Shown: one piece after another, positions 36,884-50,549 of the stretch
Layout: every line of letters starts with the position of its first letter
Position numbering within the stretch: position 1 is the first letter of the stretch
Assembly: GCA_907165065.1 (NCBI GenBank)
Contig: OU015528.1
Span: forward strand, 20,598,015-20,662,014
DNA from: Caprimulgus europaeus
Taxonomy: Eukaryota; Chordata; Aves; Caprimulgiformes; Caprimulgidae
Direction: 5' to 3'
DNA length: 64,000 nucleotides
Program-made: the position numbers and the translations under genes
The notes under the pieces: generated by a model
Told to the model about the DNA's origin: nothing
Databases searched by the model: none
The model's input: only the letters and a program-made list of their open reading frames with translations

Positions 36884-37085
36884 CTCCAGTAGCCAGTTCA
36901 GATTTACAACCCCTCCAGTAGCCAACCCCCAGACCCCATGGTCTCTCCAGTACATGTCATGGGCCTCCTGGTCCCTCCAGTATCTGACTCTCAGACCCCC
37001 TGGTCTCTTCAGGATCTAGCCCAGACCTACGGCCACTCCAATATCTGTGTGCCAAGCCTCTTGTCCCACTAGCCTGCTAGTCTAG
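36884..37085. repeat. Degenerate ~30-bp minisatellite
   Basis: Units begin with CTCCAGTA or a variant at about 36884, 36913, 36945, 36975, 37007, 37036 and 37067, giving spacings of 29, 32, 30, 32, 29 and 31 bp. Most units continue with a GCC/TCTG block, then CAGACC and GGTC or similar. Divergence between units is substantial, so the array is old. Tandem repeats inside LTRs are known from several retroviral families. Confidence 0.8.
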
Positions 37086-37740
37086 CTTGGTGCACACCAA
37101 TGATTACACACTGACATATGCACCTGCACACAATGTACTCATGCTCTGGTCTCTCTAGTGCCTCCCACCACAGACACACAGCCCCCTGAGACCTCTGGTT
37201 CCACTCCAGCTGCTGCACTCAAATCTCTAGGCACACACATGTACACAGCAAGACACTCCTGCAGCTGGGAAGAGTTAGAAATGGAGTTTCATAAGAAGAC
37301 AGGTCAGATTGTGAGGAACAGGTGTAGGACATGGTCAGACAAGCATGCTGACCAGGACCTTGCCTATACAACTTGTTCCTTTCAACCCCTTCTTCCCACA
37401 TTTGTACCTTCCCAGTCGATCCCTCTTTCTGTGTCTTTGGTTCTCACTCTGAAGCTCCCAGAAAAAGTCTGGCACAATCCCAGGATGATCTTCCTGGCAT
37501 TCCATATTGTATGTCGTACCCTCAAGGGCAGTAAGCCCTGCTTTCAGTCTGTAAGGTTAATGAGGGAGCTTCTCCTGGTGGGTTGAAGTTTCCCTGGGAT
37601 TACCTCGGAAAGAGTTGCCTCAGGCATTCCCTTTGCTCTGATGAGGTTGTTGGGGTTCTCATGCCAGTCATTGTTCCTCTGAGTTCCTTTGGGTTGGTGG
37701 AAATGAGCCTTCGGTCACATAAACTAACAATATGCAATCA

Positions 37741-40700
37741 AATTCAACATTATTTTCCATGAAACCTGAATGAATGCTCATGATTTGTTGATAAATGTCT
37801 CTATTTCATTACACAGGCTACCATATAAGTCAAATCACCTACCAGTTCCTGTCTACCAATACCAATACCTAAGCCAACAATACTGTATAATTTTTTCACT
37901 AATAGTCAATCTGCAGATATTTAGAATAAATCATTCTTTTGAGACAGATGACAGTAACTTTTTTGTAGACAAGTTAATGGTAAATATATATATATCTGAA
38001 GTGACAGAATATTAGAAAACAGGTAAAGTGAAAGAGTGAGATTCATTTCATGTAACATATTCATCTAAATTTTGGGCGCAAAATATATTTCTAAGAAGGA
38101 TGAATGAAGGCTGTTGCCACATCTGCTTAATAGCCTGTGTGTTAGGGCATGTTTCAGGCAAATGCAAGTTGAAATTTTCAAGAAATGGATATTTAACTTC
38201 CTGAATTGATACATAAGTAGACTCTTATATGAAGATAGCCATGGTTTTATTTGCTGCCAGATCTGCTTTTAAGAAAAAGTCAGGAATAGCTGCATTTTCT
38301 GTGAAGTCTATTACCACTTGTTTTAGTGTGTTTCTGCATGACAATTGTATTCATTAATGAATATAAATTGAGGTACTCACAGCAACGTGCAAAGTCACAA
38401 AGTCAAACAAAGTCTCTTTCATGACCATGTGCATGTCCATAAACATCCCATAGATAGCGCAAGGACAAAACAATTATTTATTCTAACACTGATGGAGTTT
38501 TAATGATACATCCAAAGCGACTTAGAGTCTATGCCCTGAGTGAGAGGAATTTACTACTCTAAAAATACCCTCATAATAAACAGGTTTTTTGGGTGGCCCT
38601 CTAGACTACATTTACCTCCTATTCCAGTTGGTAGTGTCACAGTGCTACTGGTAGGGCCTGAAATCCTGCAAGTCTGCTCCCTTAACTCTGCATATTGTTT
38701 TGTTTGATGGAGGATTTTAATCAGGTATGTTTGTTAATTCAGAAACACCAAATTCACTTTAGAAATGTGAAAAGTAATTAGCATTTATTGTGTTGCACCC
38801 AGGAATAGATAGACACACAAGAAACTGCTTGAAAATTGTTCTTGATGTGCATATATCATAGATTTATCACAGACTTGATTCCGTAAACACTATAAAATAA
38901 TCAACCAAATGAAAAGTTTAATGTTCTTATCTATTTATCTACAGTTTCTGTGATGTTTGTCCTGCTAACTGTATTTTAAAATAAAATGTACTATGCTGTC
39001 TAACTTTAACCAATCAACATGGAAACAATGCTGGGCCATAAGGTTGCCCAGCTTACATATGTTTTATATTGTCTCTGATGCAAAAGTCCTTATAGCAAAT
39101 TATTGATCAAGTCTGCAAAGTTTTTTATCCCAGTTTACATACAATAGCAAGAGGATGTCTTTACTTTTGGCTAGCATCCACTCATAAACATGATGAGGTC
39201 ACTATCACTGAATTACAGGTTTAAAGCCATACAAGATTTTCTTCCTCCTAAAAAGAGGAGTAGGGAAATTCAATGAACTGGTAAAGTGACATGACTGAGT
39301 GACTACCAAAGATATGCCTTCTCTCAGCAGCAACAAGTAATTTGCCACACAAATGGAGGATAGTAAATCTGGAACTATCCTGTAAAGGATATTAGAAGTA
39401 ATTCAGTAGACTAGTAGAGAAGCAAGTTTGGCTTCAAGCCAGAAACACTGGCTTGAAACTACAAGAAAATGTGGCAGGAAAAAGGTAGCTTTTTCAAAGG
39501 AGAATCAATTTTGTGTATTCTTTGAGCACGTCAGCAAGAAAGGAAAAATTGTCGGACGTAGTACTTTATATTTTCAAAAGGCCTGAGCTATGTCTTCATT
39601 GGAAGCTATTTGGAAAGTAATTAGCCCCAAGTTTTAATGTTTCAAAATTATCTTACAAATAAGGATGAACTGTAAAGGGAAAGTTATTATGTACACAAAT
39701 GGCAATTAACTGCACTTTTCATATCTTTGTATTTGTGTGTTTGTATGCTGTCTGTGGTTACTAATCATAGACACGCAGTAAAATTAACCCCATTTTCTTT
39801 GTAATCAGGCAATTTTGTCAAATCTGTTGCTATTTACTGTCGGAAACCTACATACACCTGTCAAGAGGCAGAATTTTGCTTCCATGGAACACGTTGACAC
39901 AGTTAATTTATTTCAGGCTACAGCAGTTTTTCAATATTGGTTGTCATCACTTAACATCAGCTAGGAGTTTTGATGTGACTTTTTCCCATATCAAAAGACA
40001 CAAGACTGTTAACTATCAAAGGGAAGATTTATTTCTCAGAATAGAACATATGATTTAGGCAATAAATTAAATATGATACAAATAATTACCACGTTAATTC
40101 TTAGTTTCTTTAGTCAGTTGGGTGATAAGGTTGTTCTTCCCTCCTTTAGTTTAAGTCCAAACATCTGACTTGTATTACTTCTCTATTTATAAGTAGCATT
40201 GCAGGAGTTCTAGATGCCTTTGTGGGTCCTTTTTCACTATCTAATTCTTATATTGTTTGCTAATTTGGTGAAATACATTAAAGGGTATAATCTGTCCCAA
40301 TGCAAGCAGTAAAATGAAGTAACACAGAAAAATCTCCTTGTTATTCTGTCCTTTATTTCACATACTACCAGGGAAAAACCATAGCTGCTACATATCTCCA
40401 TTTTACTTAGCAGTATTCATGTAGAAGTTTTCAGTACTTCATTTCATATGGCTAGGAAATAAGTATTTGAGCATGCAAAACTAAGTATTGGATATATAAG
40501 TAGTTCAGACATCCTAGAATTTATTTTTTTTTAATTTCTAAAAAGATTTAAATGTTTCCATTTTAAAGGCTTTTTTATCAACCACTGATGATTTATACTA
40601 CATATATTAGTATAATAGAAGAAACAATACAAATCTGACACACAACAATATTAATTTGAAACATTTCAGTTGAAACATTTGGTTAAATTCACTGAAACTA

Positions 40701-43700
40701 AATTTGGATTTTAAAAAAAAATTGTTAGCATTGAAGTGCTTTGTTATAACACTGTTAATATTTTTGTTTTCATATTTCATTTTTGATGAATTGTATTTTT
40801 GAGCAGGATAGTTTTCTGTCAAATTCTTGCAGTGGTTTCAAATATACATATAATTAAATAATGGAATACACACACACATGAATAAAAATATCTGAACAAA
40901 ACAATGACTGCAGTGAAAAGAATAAATTTATCCTGCTTTGAGGGAAATAGCTTACTACCACATGCTGCCAGCAGGAAAAAATATTTATTTGTGAGACTGC
41001 ATAGCAAATATTAAGTTTGCTAGATGCTTTCCCGTTAGACTGAAGACTGCCAACCAGTCTTCATTGTGTGATTTATTACTTAGATATAGAACCAAGTAAT
41101 AATAAAAATGCTTTAAAATATATGTATTATATTTCCTGCTGTTATAAATTGTGCAGCATTTACTGCTACAAATTTGTCATGGAAATTTCACAAACCTGTT
41201 CTTGAATTTAGTTAACATTGCTGCAGAAATGATCCCTGAAGTGCTACAGATTTCTACAACCCTGATGACAGCCTGAATGCAAATGTAATAGATGTCTTTC
41301 TTCTCCCAGCTGTTACCTTTAACCACCTGATATTATATCAGTAATGAGAATGAGATATGAAAGAACTTCTATCACTTTCACAGAAGGATAGGAAAAGCAT
41401 GATGAAAGAGTCTCAAGGCTAAGATATCAGAAAATATTATTATTTTTTTTTCCTTTTGGTCAGTCAATTAACACTTTTAGGCCTTTTCTGCCTAAAGAGA
41501 ACCAGAAGGATGATTAATACAATTTCTAGAGGCAGTTTGACACTTACTTGTTCTAACAGAAGAAGTGACAATCTGAAGCAGTTCCCTGGTCTGCTAAATC
41601 CAGTATCAGTGACCAAAAGGATACAGTCTGTGTTTCAGTCACTTCTTCTGCTGTGATTCCAGGTTAATCAGACAATTCCTGTCCTGGGATGCTCCCTGAA
41701 CTCCTAAAGAGAGCTATTTTTCATCAACATGGAAACTTTCTGGCTCTTTCTTCTCTCAGACTCAGTGGGATGAATTTAAAAGATATGTGAAGAACTGTAA
41801 ATCCTTGAGAGTGTAACAGGCTGTATATTGAAATGACTGCAGGACTAGCTTTAAACTAGACATTTCTAGCCATGTAGTATGCTACAGCATGATTCAGCAA
41901 CTGACCAAATCCAGAAAGATTTTACAACTTGTTGTAGAATCTCTTGTCAAAACTGCATTTCTGCAAGTAGCTATATTAAAACCAGTGTGAACATTTTTAC
42001 AGAAGCAGCAGTGACAATCAAGAGTAATCACAGAGTGTGTACATATAGATTGATCCAATCCAGCTGTAGATGTATAGGAGTTAAACATATACCTCTAAGC
42101 TAATAACTGTACTCAACAGACACATGGAGAGATTAATGGATTTGACTGAATTGTTCACTAAAAGACAACAGCCATAAAGGATGGGAGCCTACCTACCTAC
42201 CTGAAACTTAAGACATCTTAACTTCTGGTGCTTCATTATAACAGACAAATACCATTCAAGATGCTTAATGGATGAGAAAAAAGATAAAGTATGTTCTACT
42301 TAAGATTCACTACTTAGAATTTACATGAAACCCAAAGATATACGAGCTAGAATGTCAGGTAAAAGATGGATGTCTTGAGACAACAGGAATTCCTGAAAAT
42401 AGTAAAATGTCAGAAATCAAGTCTGTTGCAAGAAATTCATGAGGCAGGTAATATATATCTTTGTATCTAAGAAATTTCATAGAACAGAATATATACTTGA
42501 CTGGAAAGGGTCTACACAATCTCCGTATAAATTTCTAAGCATAACACAAACATGTATTTGTCTTTCCAGCCTTTAGGTCACTGAAAGGAAATTGAGTGTT
42601 CAGCTTGGAGGGAGATTTAAGGACAGAACTAATTTTAACAGCATAGTAATACAGAACTGTGGCTGTCTGCATAGATGGTGGTGAAAAGTTACAGGGAGCA
42701 CTAAACACTTCAAACACTTCCACTTAGGAAAGTAATCTATATCACATAAAAAGAGGATGATAGTCTTGAATTCTGGTTAAATAAGATGAAAAAACTGCTT
42801 CAAGAATACCTATAATTGACAGGTCACATGATGTAACATTAAATCAAAGCTAGTCTATCCATGAAATCTCATCAGAATAATTTTAAAATTTTCATTTCAA
42901 GTGATAATCTTCTGCTCTCCAACTGATTAAACTAGAGAAGCAGGTTTATCTGCTTCTATGGAGTATGCCCTCCAACTTTAAGGCAGCCCAGTTATACAAT
43001 ATACAAAAGACTCCCTCCTCTTTAATAGAAGGAACCTGCAGTACTCAATGACCTCCCGATGAGATCAAACATGACAGCATGTTAACCTGAGCATATTAAT
43101 GAATGGTAAATTCTTAAAAAGAAATGAATTGATTTATTTATTTATTGAAAAACACTCTCACAGGACTCAACAAGCAAGGCACGTTACAAAACTGCAGAGG
43201 GCTATAAACTGCATGCATCTGAACATGTCTCCAGCTGTAATAGGCAGCACTCTACACAGTGAGAAGACAAAAATATCTGCCCAGTAGATGGAATTCAACG
43301 TGCTGAAAATAGAGTTTCTAGTAGAGTAGAACCACTAGTTCTCAGTAGTCATCATTAATCTTTTGATTTTACTTTCCTGGGTATATGATCTTAATGTGTA
43401 CAGCCTGATGATTTGTATGTGTGATTCCACAATCACACATATGAATGTTTTGGTTAACTTCAATCAGCTTTGTCACAGAGGCAAATGTTTCAAAAATAAA
43501 TAATGTATGAGGAAAACAGATGATGAGGCAGAAGAGAGAAATCTGATTAGCATCTCTAGGAAAAGAAAAAAAAAAAAGGTTTTCTGGATAGAAAATTAGT
43601 CAAGGATCAGGGGTTTGGGGCTATTACATATATCCTGTGATTGTGAACATCTCTTTAAGGATATTTGTCTTCCCAAAAATCTATGAAGCATCAGAGACTC

Positions 43701-44380
43701 AAGAGCACAAACATTCTGGTAATTATTGTTGTCTTAGATCAATGCTGGTGTAGTTAAATAGCAACACAATATCTTAGGTAAAAGATGGTTAAACAATTCA
43801 TTCTTCTTATTAGCTAGATGTTGTGGGCTTATGGCAAATAATTATATGTTAATTAATAATTAATATCTTCTTTAGTAATTTTAGAGGAAGCTGATCTCTG
43901 CTTGCCTTAACAGAGAACATGTATGCTTTGCATATAGTCTACGGACTGTGCAATAATCTACTGGTTTTGCGTACATTGTTCTGTTGAATTGCTCCAAAAT
44001 ATTTTCACAGCAAAAGTAGTTGGTAAAACCTCCATCAGCATTTCACTGCAGAAATTTAGTGCATGTTCAGATAAATGCCTTTTCACTCATATTATACCAC
44101 ACACTGACAGAATCACTTGTTCTGTAAGTCCTCCTGGCACCCTCCCAAAGCCTTTCCAGTGCTTTTGAGAACTCCATCTTCCATTCAGTCATTCCTCATT
44201 TACACTGTGTTTTGTCCCTGCTTTTACACTACATTAATGTCTTGAAATATTCCAGGCCTTGAATTTAGGTCAGTGCAACCTACAAAAAAACCCCAACCAA
44301 AACCCAACCCAAACAGCAAATGACACCACCACACAAAATGTACCCAGAGAGGTACTCCAGGTGTTACAGAACTACTAAAG
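37741..44380. other. Gene-free AT-rich DNA
   Basis: No supportable gene. Minor features: a TA run at about 37985-37997, a short CA run near 40870, and a (CCTA)4 tract near 42189. A weak CR1-like 3' end near 42474-42530 is too eroded to call. A C/A-rich tract at 44283-44311 is the reverse complement type of the G/T tracts seen elsewhere. Confidence 0.5.
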
Positions 44381-44851
44381 GTGGGAGGTAACTGTGTTAT
44401 GGTACAAATCAGATGCTGTGGCAGAAGCGGATATCCTACCAAGCGCCTGAGAAAAACTGATAAGGAGGAATATGTTGCCTTCCAAAAGCTACACATGCAT
44501 GGTGAAGGACTTGTGTTAGTCACTTCTGAGTTTAAAAAGTACCTTCAATTTTCAGTACTTCTCTGTATGAAGACATTGTCACTAGAAGAAAATATGGTGA
44601 TTACATGTTGCAGGGTACTGATGGATTGTGGTCACATTGCTCAGCATCTTTCATTCCTGTGCATTGTACCCTTGGTTTTTAAAAATCCAAACTATATGCA
44701 ATTTCTTCATGAAATACACCATGGAATTCCTATCAGACCTTTATTCTTGTTGGTGTCTACTAGGCACAGGGTGATATGTAAGCAGGGAAAGATATCTCTA
44801 TGCTACGTCATCTTGATTCTAGAAACTGGGCTGATGGAGCAATTTCTTTAA
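44381..44851 (+). other. 156-codon open frame, not recognised
   Basis: The longest open frame outside transposable elements, beginning MGGNCVMVQIRCCGRSGYPT. It has no recognisable domain, signal peptide or repeated motif. A 99-codon antisense frame (44224-44523) overlaps its start. There is no clear promoter or splice context. In AT-rich DNA a frame this long is uncommon but not impossible by chance over 64 kb and six frames. It may be an eroded unknown repeat. I do not call it a gene. Confidence 0.15.
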
Positions 44852-47800
44852 ACTGTACTTCTCTCATTAGTTCAACCTCAGTAGCAAATCACTAAAAGAT
44901 TCCACAAATTAACTCTTTTTACCTTACTCTGAAGCAGCTAGTCTTTTCCTTGGAGAGAATCTATGCTGGAGATTGATATAAATCTCCAGAGATCTTCCAG
45001 TCTGAAGTAGGTGGCTACCACTATTGAATTTCCGAGAACAATACATCACATCCTTTACTCAGCACTGAAAGTTTTGAAGAAATATTAACAAGGGAAACCC
45101 TACGGAATTTTCCTGCAAATATTTTCTCAAGTGAAACTCAGTGAAATACACCAACTTGAAGTTTTCATGCCATCTCCTCCTAGAAAAAATTCACTCTTTT
45201 AGAGATTAGCTCTTTTTTTATAGTTAAGGAAGCCAACTTTCAAGAGAAATGTTGTTTTTGGAAAAGAATAGGCCTCTATTTGGCTTTATAATAGAATGAA
45301 ATAACCCTGAAATGTAATCACAAGTACTTCAGACACCACTAGGACAAATATATAGACATATATGTATATGCATACTATATTTCCAGTCCTGCCTATACCT
45401 TCTGTGTAATAGTAATAGTAATAACAATAATTTTGTACTTACTAAGCTCCATTTATCTGGTGACCTCAAGGAGCTTTGAAAACATCACTTTAAGTAGCCC
45501 ACTAGAGTTCACTATATATTATTATAACATTATAAAAACTTAATTATGCTGAAGGAAATATAACTGAACTTTATTTATTAGGAGGAAAAGATAGTTTACA
45601 TTAAAACCAATTAATATGTATGAGGTTAGATATGGTAATTGCACCTGAAGATAAATGCACTATAAACACTGCAATGACTATACAGCTGCAATCCTGCTAA
45701 TAAACCTTGTTTTTCACAAGAGCTATGTTGAATCTTTCACAGTAATTCCTTACTTAATCCAGACTTCAATTGTGGCATAGAGGGCAAGAAATCCAGTAGT
45801 GGACTAAGTCACTATACCATTTTAGACAAATTGTTCATTCTAATACTGTTGAGATAATTTAATATTATTTTTAATACAAAACATATACATATAGAAAAAT
45901 AATTATTTATATTTTAAATCATTAATACCTTTTTATATTTGAATATATTAATTAAATCTAATAAACTATAAATTCTTAAGCAGCTTAAATAATCCTGTCT
46001 ATTTTATAGATTTTACTATTACAGAAACAGTTGCCATTAGAAACAGAATGCATTTAAAACCATAACAACCTCCTCATAAGCATTAACTAAATTCATTTGA
46101 AATCCCAGCAAAAAGTCTTGAATCTTTGACACATCTTTTAGTAATTATTGCATTTTTTTTTTCCTTACACTCAGAACTATTAAATAAATTACAAATTCTG
46201 AAATAATGTGAATGTGTATGTCTGAAGATGGGAAAACCTCGTTTGCCATGTTCAGCTGAAGAAGGGTATTCTGCAGAAATGTATATAGTTAATAAAACGT
46301 GCATGTAAAGGGCAAAAGGAAGCTAATAGAATGAGTGAAGCAGGAAATGAAAGAACTTTGATAAGAAGTCAGAATTTTAACCAAATTCAATATCTTGCCT
46401 ATCTCCTTGTGTTTCAGTAATCTGTACTTGCCATTACAGATGAACAAAGATGGGGAAGGAGGTAAAATTTCTTTTTGCTGCACCAAGACAGGGTAGTTTC
46501 TGCCTGTATTATGCTAAGAAGAGTTCTGCTGAGAGTGACTGTTCACAGACCCCTCTGAGCTGCTAGTCTAGTTGGAGTATTCAGCATAGAGATCTTGCTC
46601 TTTCATTCCTTTTCCAGGCCCTCTTCCAACAGTGCTCTAGCAATTCTGAAGACTGTAGAGGGTAATGCAATAAAATCACCTATAGTGACTTTAAATTCAG
46701 TGATTTTAAATTCTCTCTCTCCTGGGTAATGAATGGTCAGTTTGACTATTTTGCAGCCATCATGAAAAAGGCACTGTGAGGCTGGAACTGAGCACCTTGT
46801 TCTTTGTGATGCCTTGTTTCCTGCAAATTCATATCATTTACTGCTTTCGTTGACCTTCCCCAGAATTTTAGTATTAAGTGATCCTATGAATGTGGGACTC
46901 AGCAGCTACCCAGCTCATAGCACTGCTTCATATAAGAGTAGTATGGTATTTATATGCCATTTTTCAACCCCTGTAATTCATCCAAGCAACCTGTTTTCTG
47001 CAATACACCAAGAAGCTGTCTTCATTGAACAACAATCACTTAGATTCTTCTTAAGAGGGGTTAAAGTTCAATACTAAGGTCTTTGCATTGCTGATTGAGT
47101 AGAAAGAGAACCTTTAACTCCTGATAAGGAATTAAGGGGCTCTATTCTCTCAGGAGCACTCAAACACTCATTGAATCAGGACATCAGAGCCTTTGAGAAC
47201 GCATGAGAAATTCAGACAATTTTTTGCAAGTATGCATTAGCTTACATTTAACCAAATTGAATTCTGTCTGCCCTCATGCACTACCTACATTAAGCACTTC
47301 TAAAAAATTAATTTGAAGTCCTTTCAGAGTGGGAAAAAATGACACGAGACAGTGAAGGTGATGAGAGAGTTTTAAAATGAAACAGAAGAAAATGTGGCAA
47401 AGCACAGCAGTTTGACAGGTGAAAAGGCCCTCATTAGAAAAGGGACTGAGCCTGGCTAATCGCAGCTAGCTAGCAGATCCTGGCTTTTGCTCATATGAAC
47501 ATAGCTGTGGTCACACATTTAGACCAGCAGATCATACATCCCCGTTTACTGACACCAGCACTACCTGCCATTCCTGAACCATGTGCAGAAAACACTCCAG
47601 ACATAGAAAAGCCCTCTCATCTCAAATCTTCCCTTTTTTTATACAATGCTAGGAAATAACTCATGCTTTAAACCAAAAAGATTTACGTTCCTTTCCAAAT
47701 TGCTTTCTTTTTTCTGTTTTATTTTGGTTTAGATCTCCCTTCTTACCTCAGCTAACCATGAAAATCTGTCCCTTTCTCAAATCCTCCAGAGGTCCTGGGT

Positions 47801-50515
47801 TTTGATTCACAAAGTACTAAAATGCCTTAAAATAATGTTGTCAAATATCTACTGAATGCTCAAAAGCCACCTTAGTGTTTAATTTAGATATCAGAGCCTA
47901 TCCTCACGGCTGCTAATTGAACATTCAGGCTGGATCTTCATGTTGCCCAGAGAACACCCTTAAAAAACTGGCGACCTTGTGCTAGAGCACACCTAGGGTG
48001 CTTGTGTACTGCCGGATGCACCAGGATGTCTCACAGGCAGTCTACGTATGTCTCTGTAGGTAGACTGGAGCCAGACAGGTAGCCTAGCACACCATATGTA
48101 AAGCTGTTTTCCAGAGATCATGCTTTCAGAGGAGTATAAACAAAAGCAGGGGAGATTTATTACGTAGTTTCTGTGTTCCTTTTGCAAATCCTGTTGGAAT
48201 GTAGATGCGTTTTTAAGCACCTGACTGCTTTATTGACTGACAGCCTTACTGTTGATGATACTGGGGGTAATGCAAGCTAATTATATGTTGTAGAAAATAA
48301 TCGTATTTTTTTACTTTCCTATCATTCAGTTTGTACTCTTAGGTACAAATTCACAGTACTTTGTTTGGTTGTACCTTTTTCTTGGCAAAAAACTTCCTTT
48401 AAATTTCCTCTGCTTTTATGTCATATTCATGGTGCAGAAAATTGAACAAAAGAGTCATGCTGGAGAATACTGATTTTTCATCACTTCAGCTTAAGCCATG
48501 TTTTACAACCTTATCATTTAAATTATGAATTAAAATTAATAAATTATAAGAAAAATGGTCTTATATGATATGACATGCAAACCTATGCAGAATAGTGCCC
48601 TGAGATTTTTAAACTGCTTTTTAATCCCATCAATCAAAACTATGTAATATCAAGTAGATAAAGTCTGGATTTTCACAGCTTCTTAGCCTCCCAGAGGCCA
48701 TGTAGATGATTTTCTCTTCAAGAAGAAGTATTCACTGCTTATGCCTCTGCTTATATACTGCTCTCTCCCACCAGAACTGCACAAACACAGAGGAGAGGAG
48801 AATCCAAAGCAATGGGTTTGCATTCTGCACCAGTCCTACTGCCACTCGTCCTTCATTAGAGAAACACATTAAAACTGCCCAGGAACAATCTCATCTTCTA
48901 CAGATTCAGAGCTGAACTAAGGTCTATGATATCCATCCTTGCTGCACACAGGGTATGTTCAGAAAGAATCTGGGCAATAAAATGGCCTAGAGCTTTCACT
49001 GCTGTAAATTTGTCTGCCTCCACTGAAATCAGTGGACCTGGGAAAATTTGTATTTGTTAAGGGACTGGTATATACAGTTCCTGGGCATGATTCTCTTTTG
49101 CCTGTAACTAGTGCTTCTAGTTACAGCTATGCAAAGTAAATGCAAACTCTTCCATTCTGCACTGGTTTTATGCCTGCTATTTTCAATTACTGCTTGTCCT
49201 TTCATTCTGCAGCTAGCAGACTGTGAAAAAGTTTCAGTTGTGTATGTATATCTCGTGGTTGCTAGGCCTTGTAGTGCACAGTAGTTGCAAGAACTTCATA
49301 ATATTACCGGTCTAAACGACTATAAACAACTCTGTAGCCTGTATGAATAAACCTACATGTTCAAAGGCAAAGTAAGCTATATTCTTACATTAGTTTTCAT
49401 ATATAACCAGACTGACAGAACAGATTAGACAAAAATCTAAAATAATACTTGCTGTGTGATAGAAGAGATGAATGGTGGCTCTGAAATCCAAACTCCAAAT
49501 AGTTATATTGATAAACTAACAGAACTGTGTTTGTTTAAATTCTCACTCATTGATACACAAAAGCTTCTGATCTAAGATTGAACAATGGTACTGAACAAAA
49601 AGTGTGATTCCAAGGAAATATATGTTTGTTTCAGGGGATTATTCTTTCTTCTTAGGACAAGAAAGGCCTGATCTAGCCTTTTGATCTCAGAAACAAGGCT
49701 GTAAAAATCAGAAAGAAAATATAGAGTAAAATAGAGTAAATATAGTAAATGTTGTACTTCAGTAGCTTTCATGTGAAGTGGGAGATGCTAAAGTTACTTC
49801 ATGATTTCTCCAGGTTATCTCCAATTCCAGGACTGAAACTTTGTGGAACTGATGAGGTGATAGATTCAGTGAGGAAAGTAATAATACATTTTATATACCC
49901 TCACTTGTGTCAAGGCAGATACTGCAGTTCTTTTTGCATTCTTTTCTTTTAGCTATGATTCTGCCTTGTCCCTTTTGTCTGACAATATTTTTTTTCTTTC
50001 TGTGGAAGTGTACCAATCTTCCAAGGATCATTATTGCATTATTATTGCAGTCTAAAAGTTATTTTAATAATATATGTAATGAATTTTGCATTAAAATAAC
50101 CCATTTAAATATCTTCATATAGTCATCAGGTATCATTAGGTCTCGAAAATGGTTATATCTGAACTCATGCCCATTTTTTAAGTCTCTCTCTAGTAGCGGA
50201 TTATTTAATGATTCAGTAATACAGAAATCTTTTAGATCATGGAGCTTTCCTTTTTCCCTTTTCCCTTTCCTACTAAAGGAACAAGGAGTCTCTTGTGTAT
50301 AACTCCCAGCTCAAAAAAGAATGACAAGAGAAATCTGTCTTCAGTGTGACCTAAGGAATCCTAAGGAATGGGAAGCTTTCACAGCCACAACCTTTATAAA
50401 CTTCCAATTCGAAATCATATAATCCTGTCCTTTCAGCATGGGCTTTAAAGTTGACATAAAGAAACCCTTTAACCTGTTCTGAGTTAAAACAACAAATTCA
50501 ATTAACTCAAGCTAA
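44852..50515. other. Gene-free AT-rich DNA
   Basis: No supportable gene. The 47380-48240 stretch is somewhat less AT-rich and may hold an old unrecognised repeat. A 10-bp-stem hairpin lies at 49102-49126. Open frames are below 90 codons and featureless. Confidence 0.5.
49102..49126. repeat. Perfect 10-bp inverted repeat
   Basis: CTGTAACTAG, five-base spacer TGCTT, CTAGTTACAG. A short perfect hairpin with no neighbouring gene; it could act as a cruciform or be chance. Confidence 0.85.
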
Positions 50516-50531
50516 TTTTTTTTTTTTTTTT
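50516..50531. repeat. T16 homopolymer
   Basis: Sixteen T lie about 20 bp left of the 3' end of the minus-strand CR1. CR1 ends in 8-bp repeats rather than poly(A), so the T run is probably not part of that element. Confidence 0.8.
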
Positions 50532-50549
50532 AAAGGGTTTGCATGCAGT

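Larger units (their letters stand above)
36641..37740 (+). mobile_element. LTR-like, GC-richer repeat element (old, probably retroviral)
   Basis: This kilobase is clearly richer in C and G than its surroundings and has abrupt edges. It contains a short CA repeat, a degenerate ~30-bp tandem array and a pyrimidine-rich segment. Its text (CTAACCGGCTTTACACACTT, TAGCTGGCCCTGGCCCCTCC, and later CTTTGGTTCTCACTCTGAAG) resembles LTRs I associate with birds, from memory. Exact ends and target duplications were not found. A 142-codon frame (37158-37586) lies inside but shows no recognisable domain and is not called a gene. I treat the whole as a fossil LTR element. Confidence 0.5.

Noticed and set aside
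36841-37085. CRISPR-like regular spacing
   Set aside because: Units are contiguous and diverged with no conserved repeat-spacer alternation; it is a minisatellite in an LTR-like element of an animal genome.
37158-37586. 142-codon open frame
   Set aside because: It lies inside the LTR-like GC-richer block, has no recognisable domain, and the higher GC content lowers stop-codon frequency by itself.
42474-42530. Possible eroded minus-strand CR1 3' end (TCATAGAACAGAAT, then GACTGGAAAGGGTC)
   Set aside because: The match is short and interrupted and there is no ORF2 sequence to its right; a search is needed before calling it.
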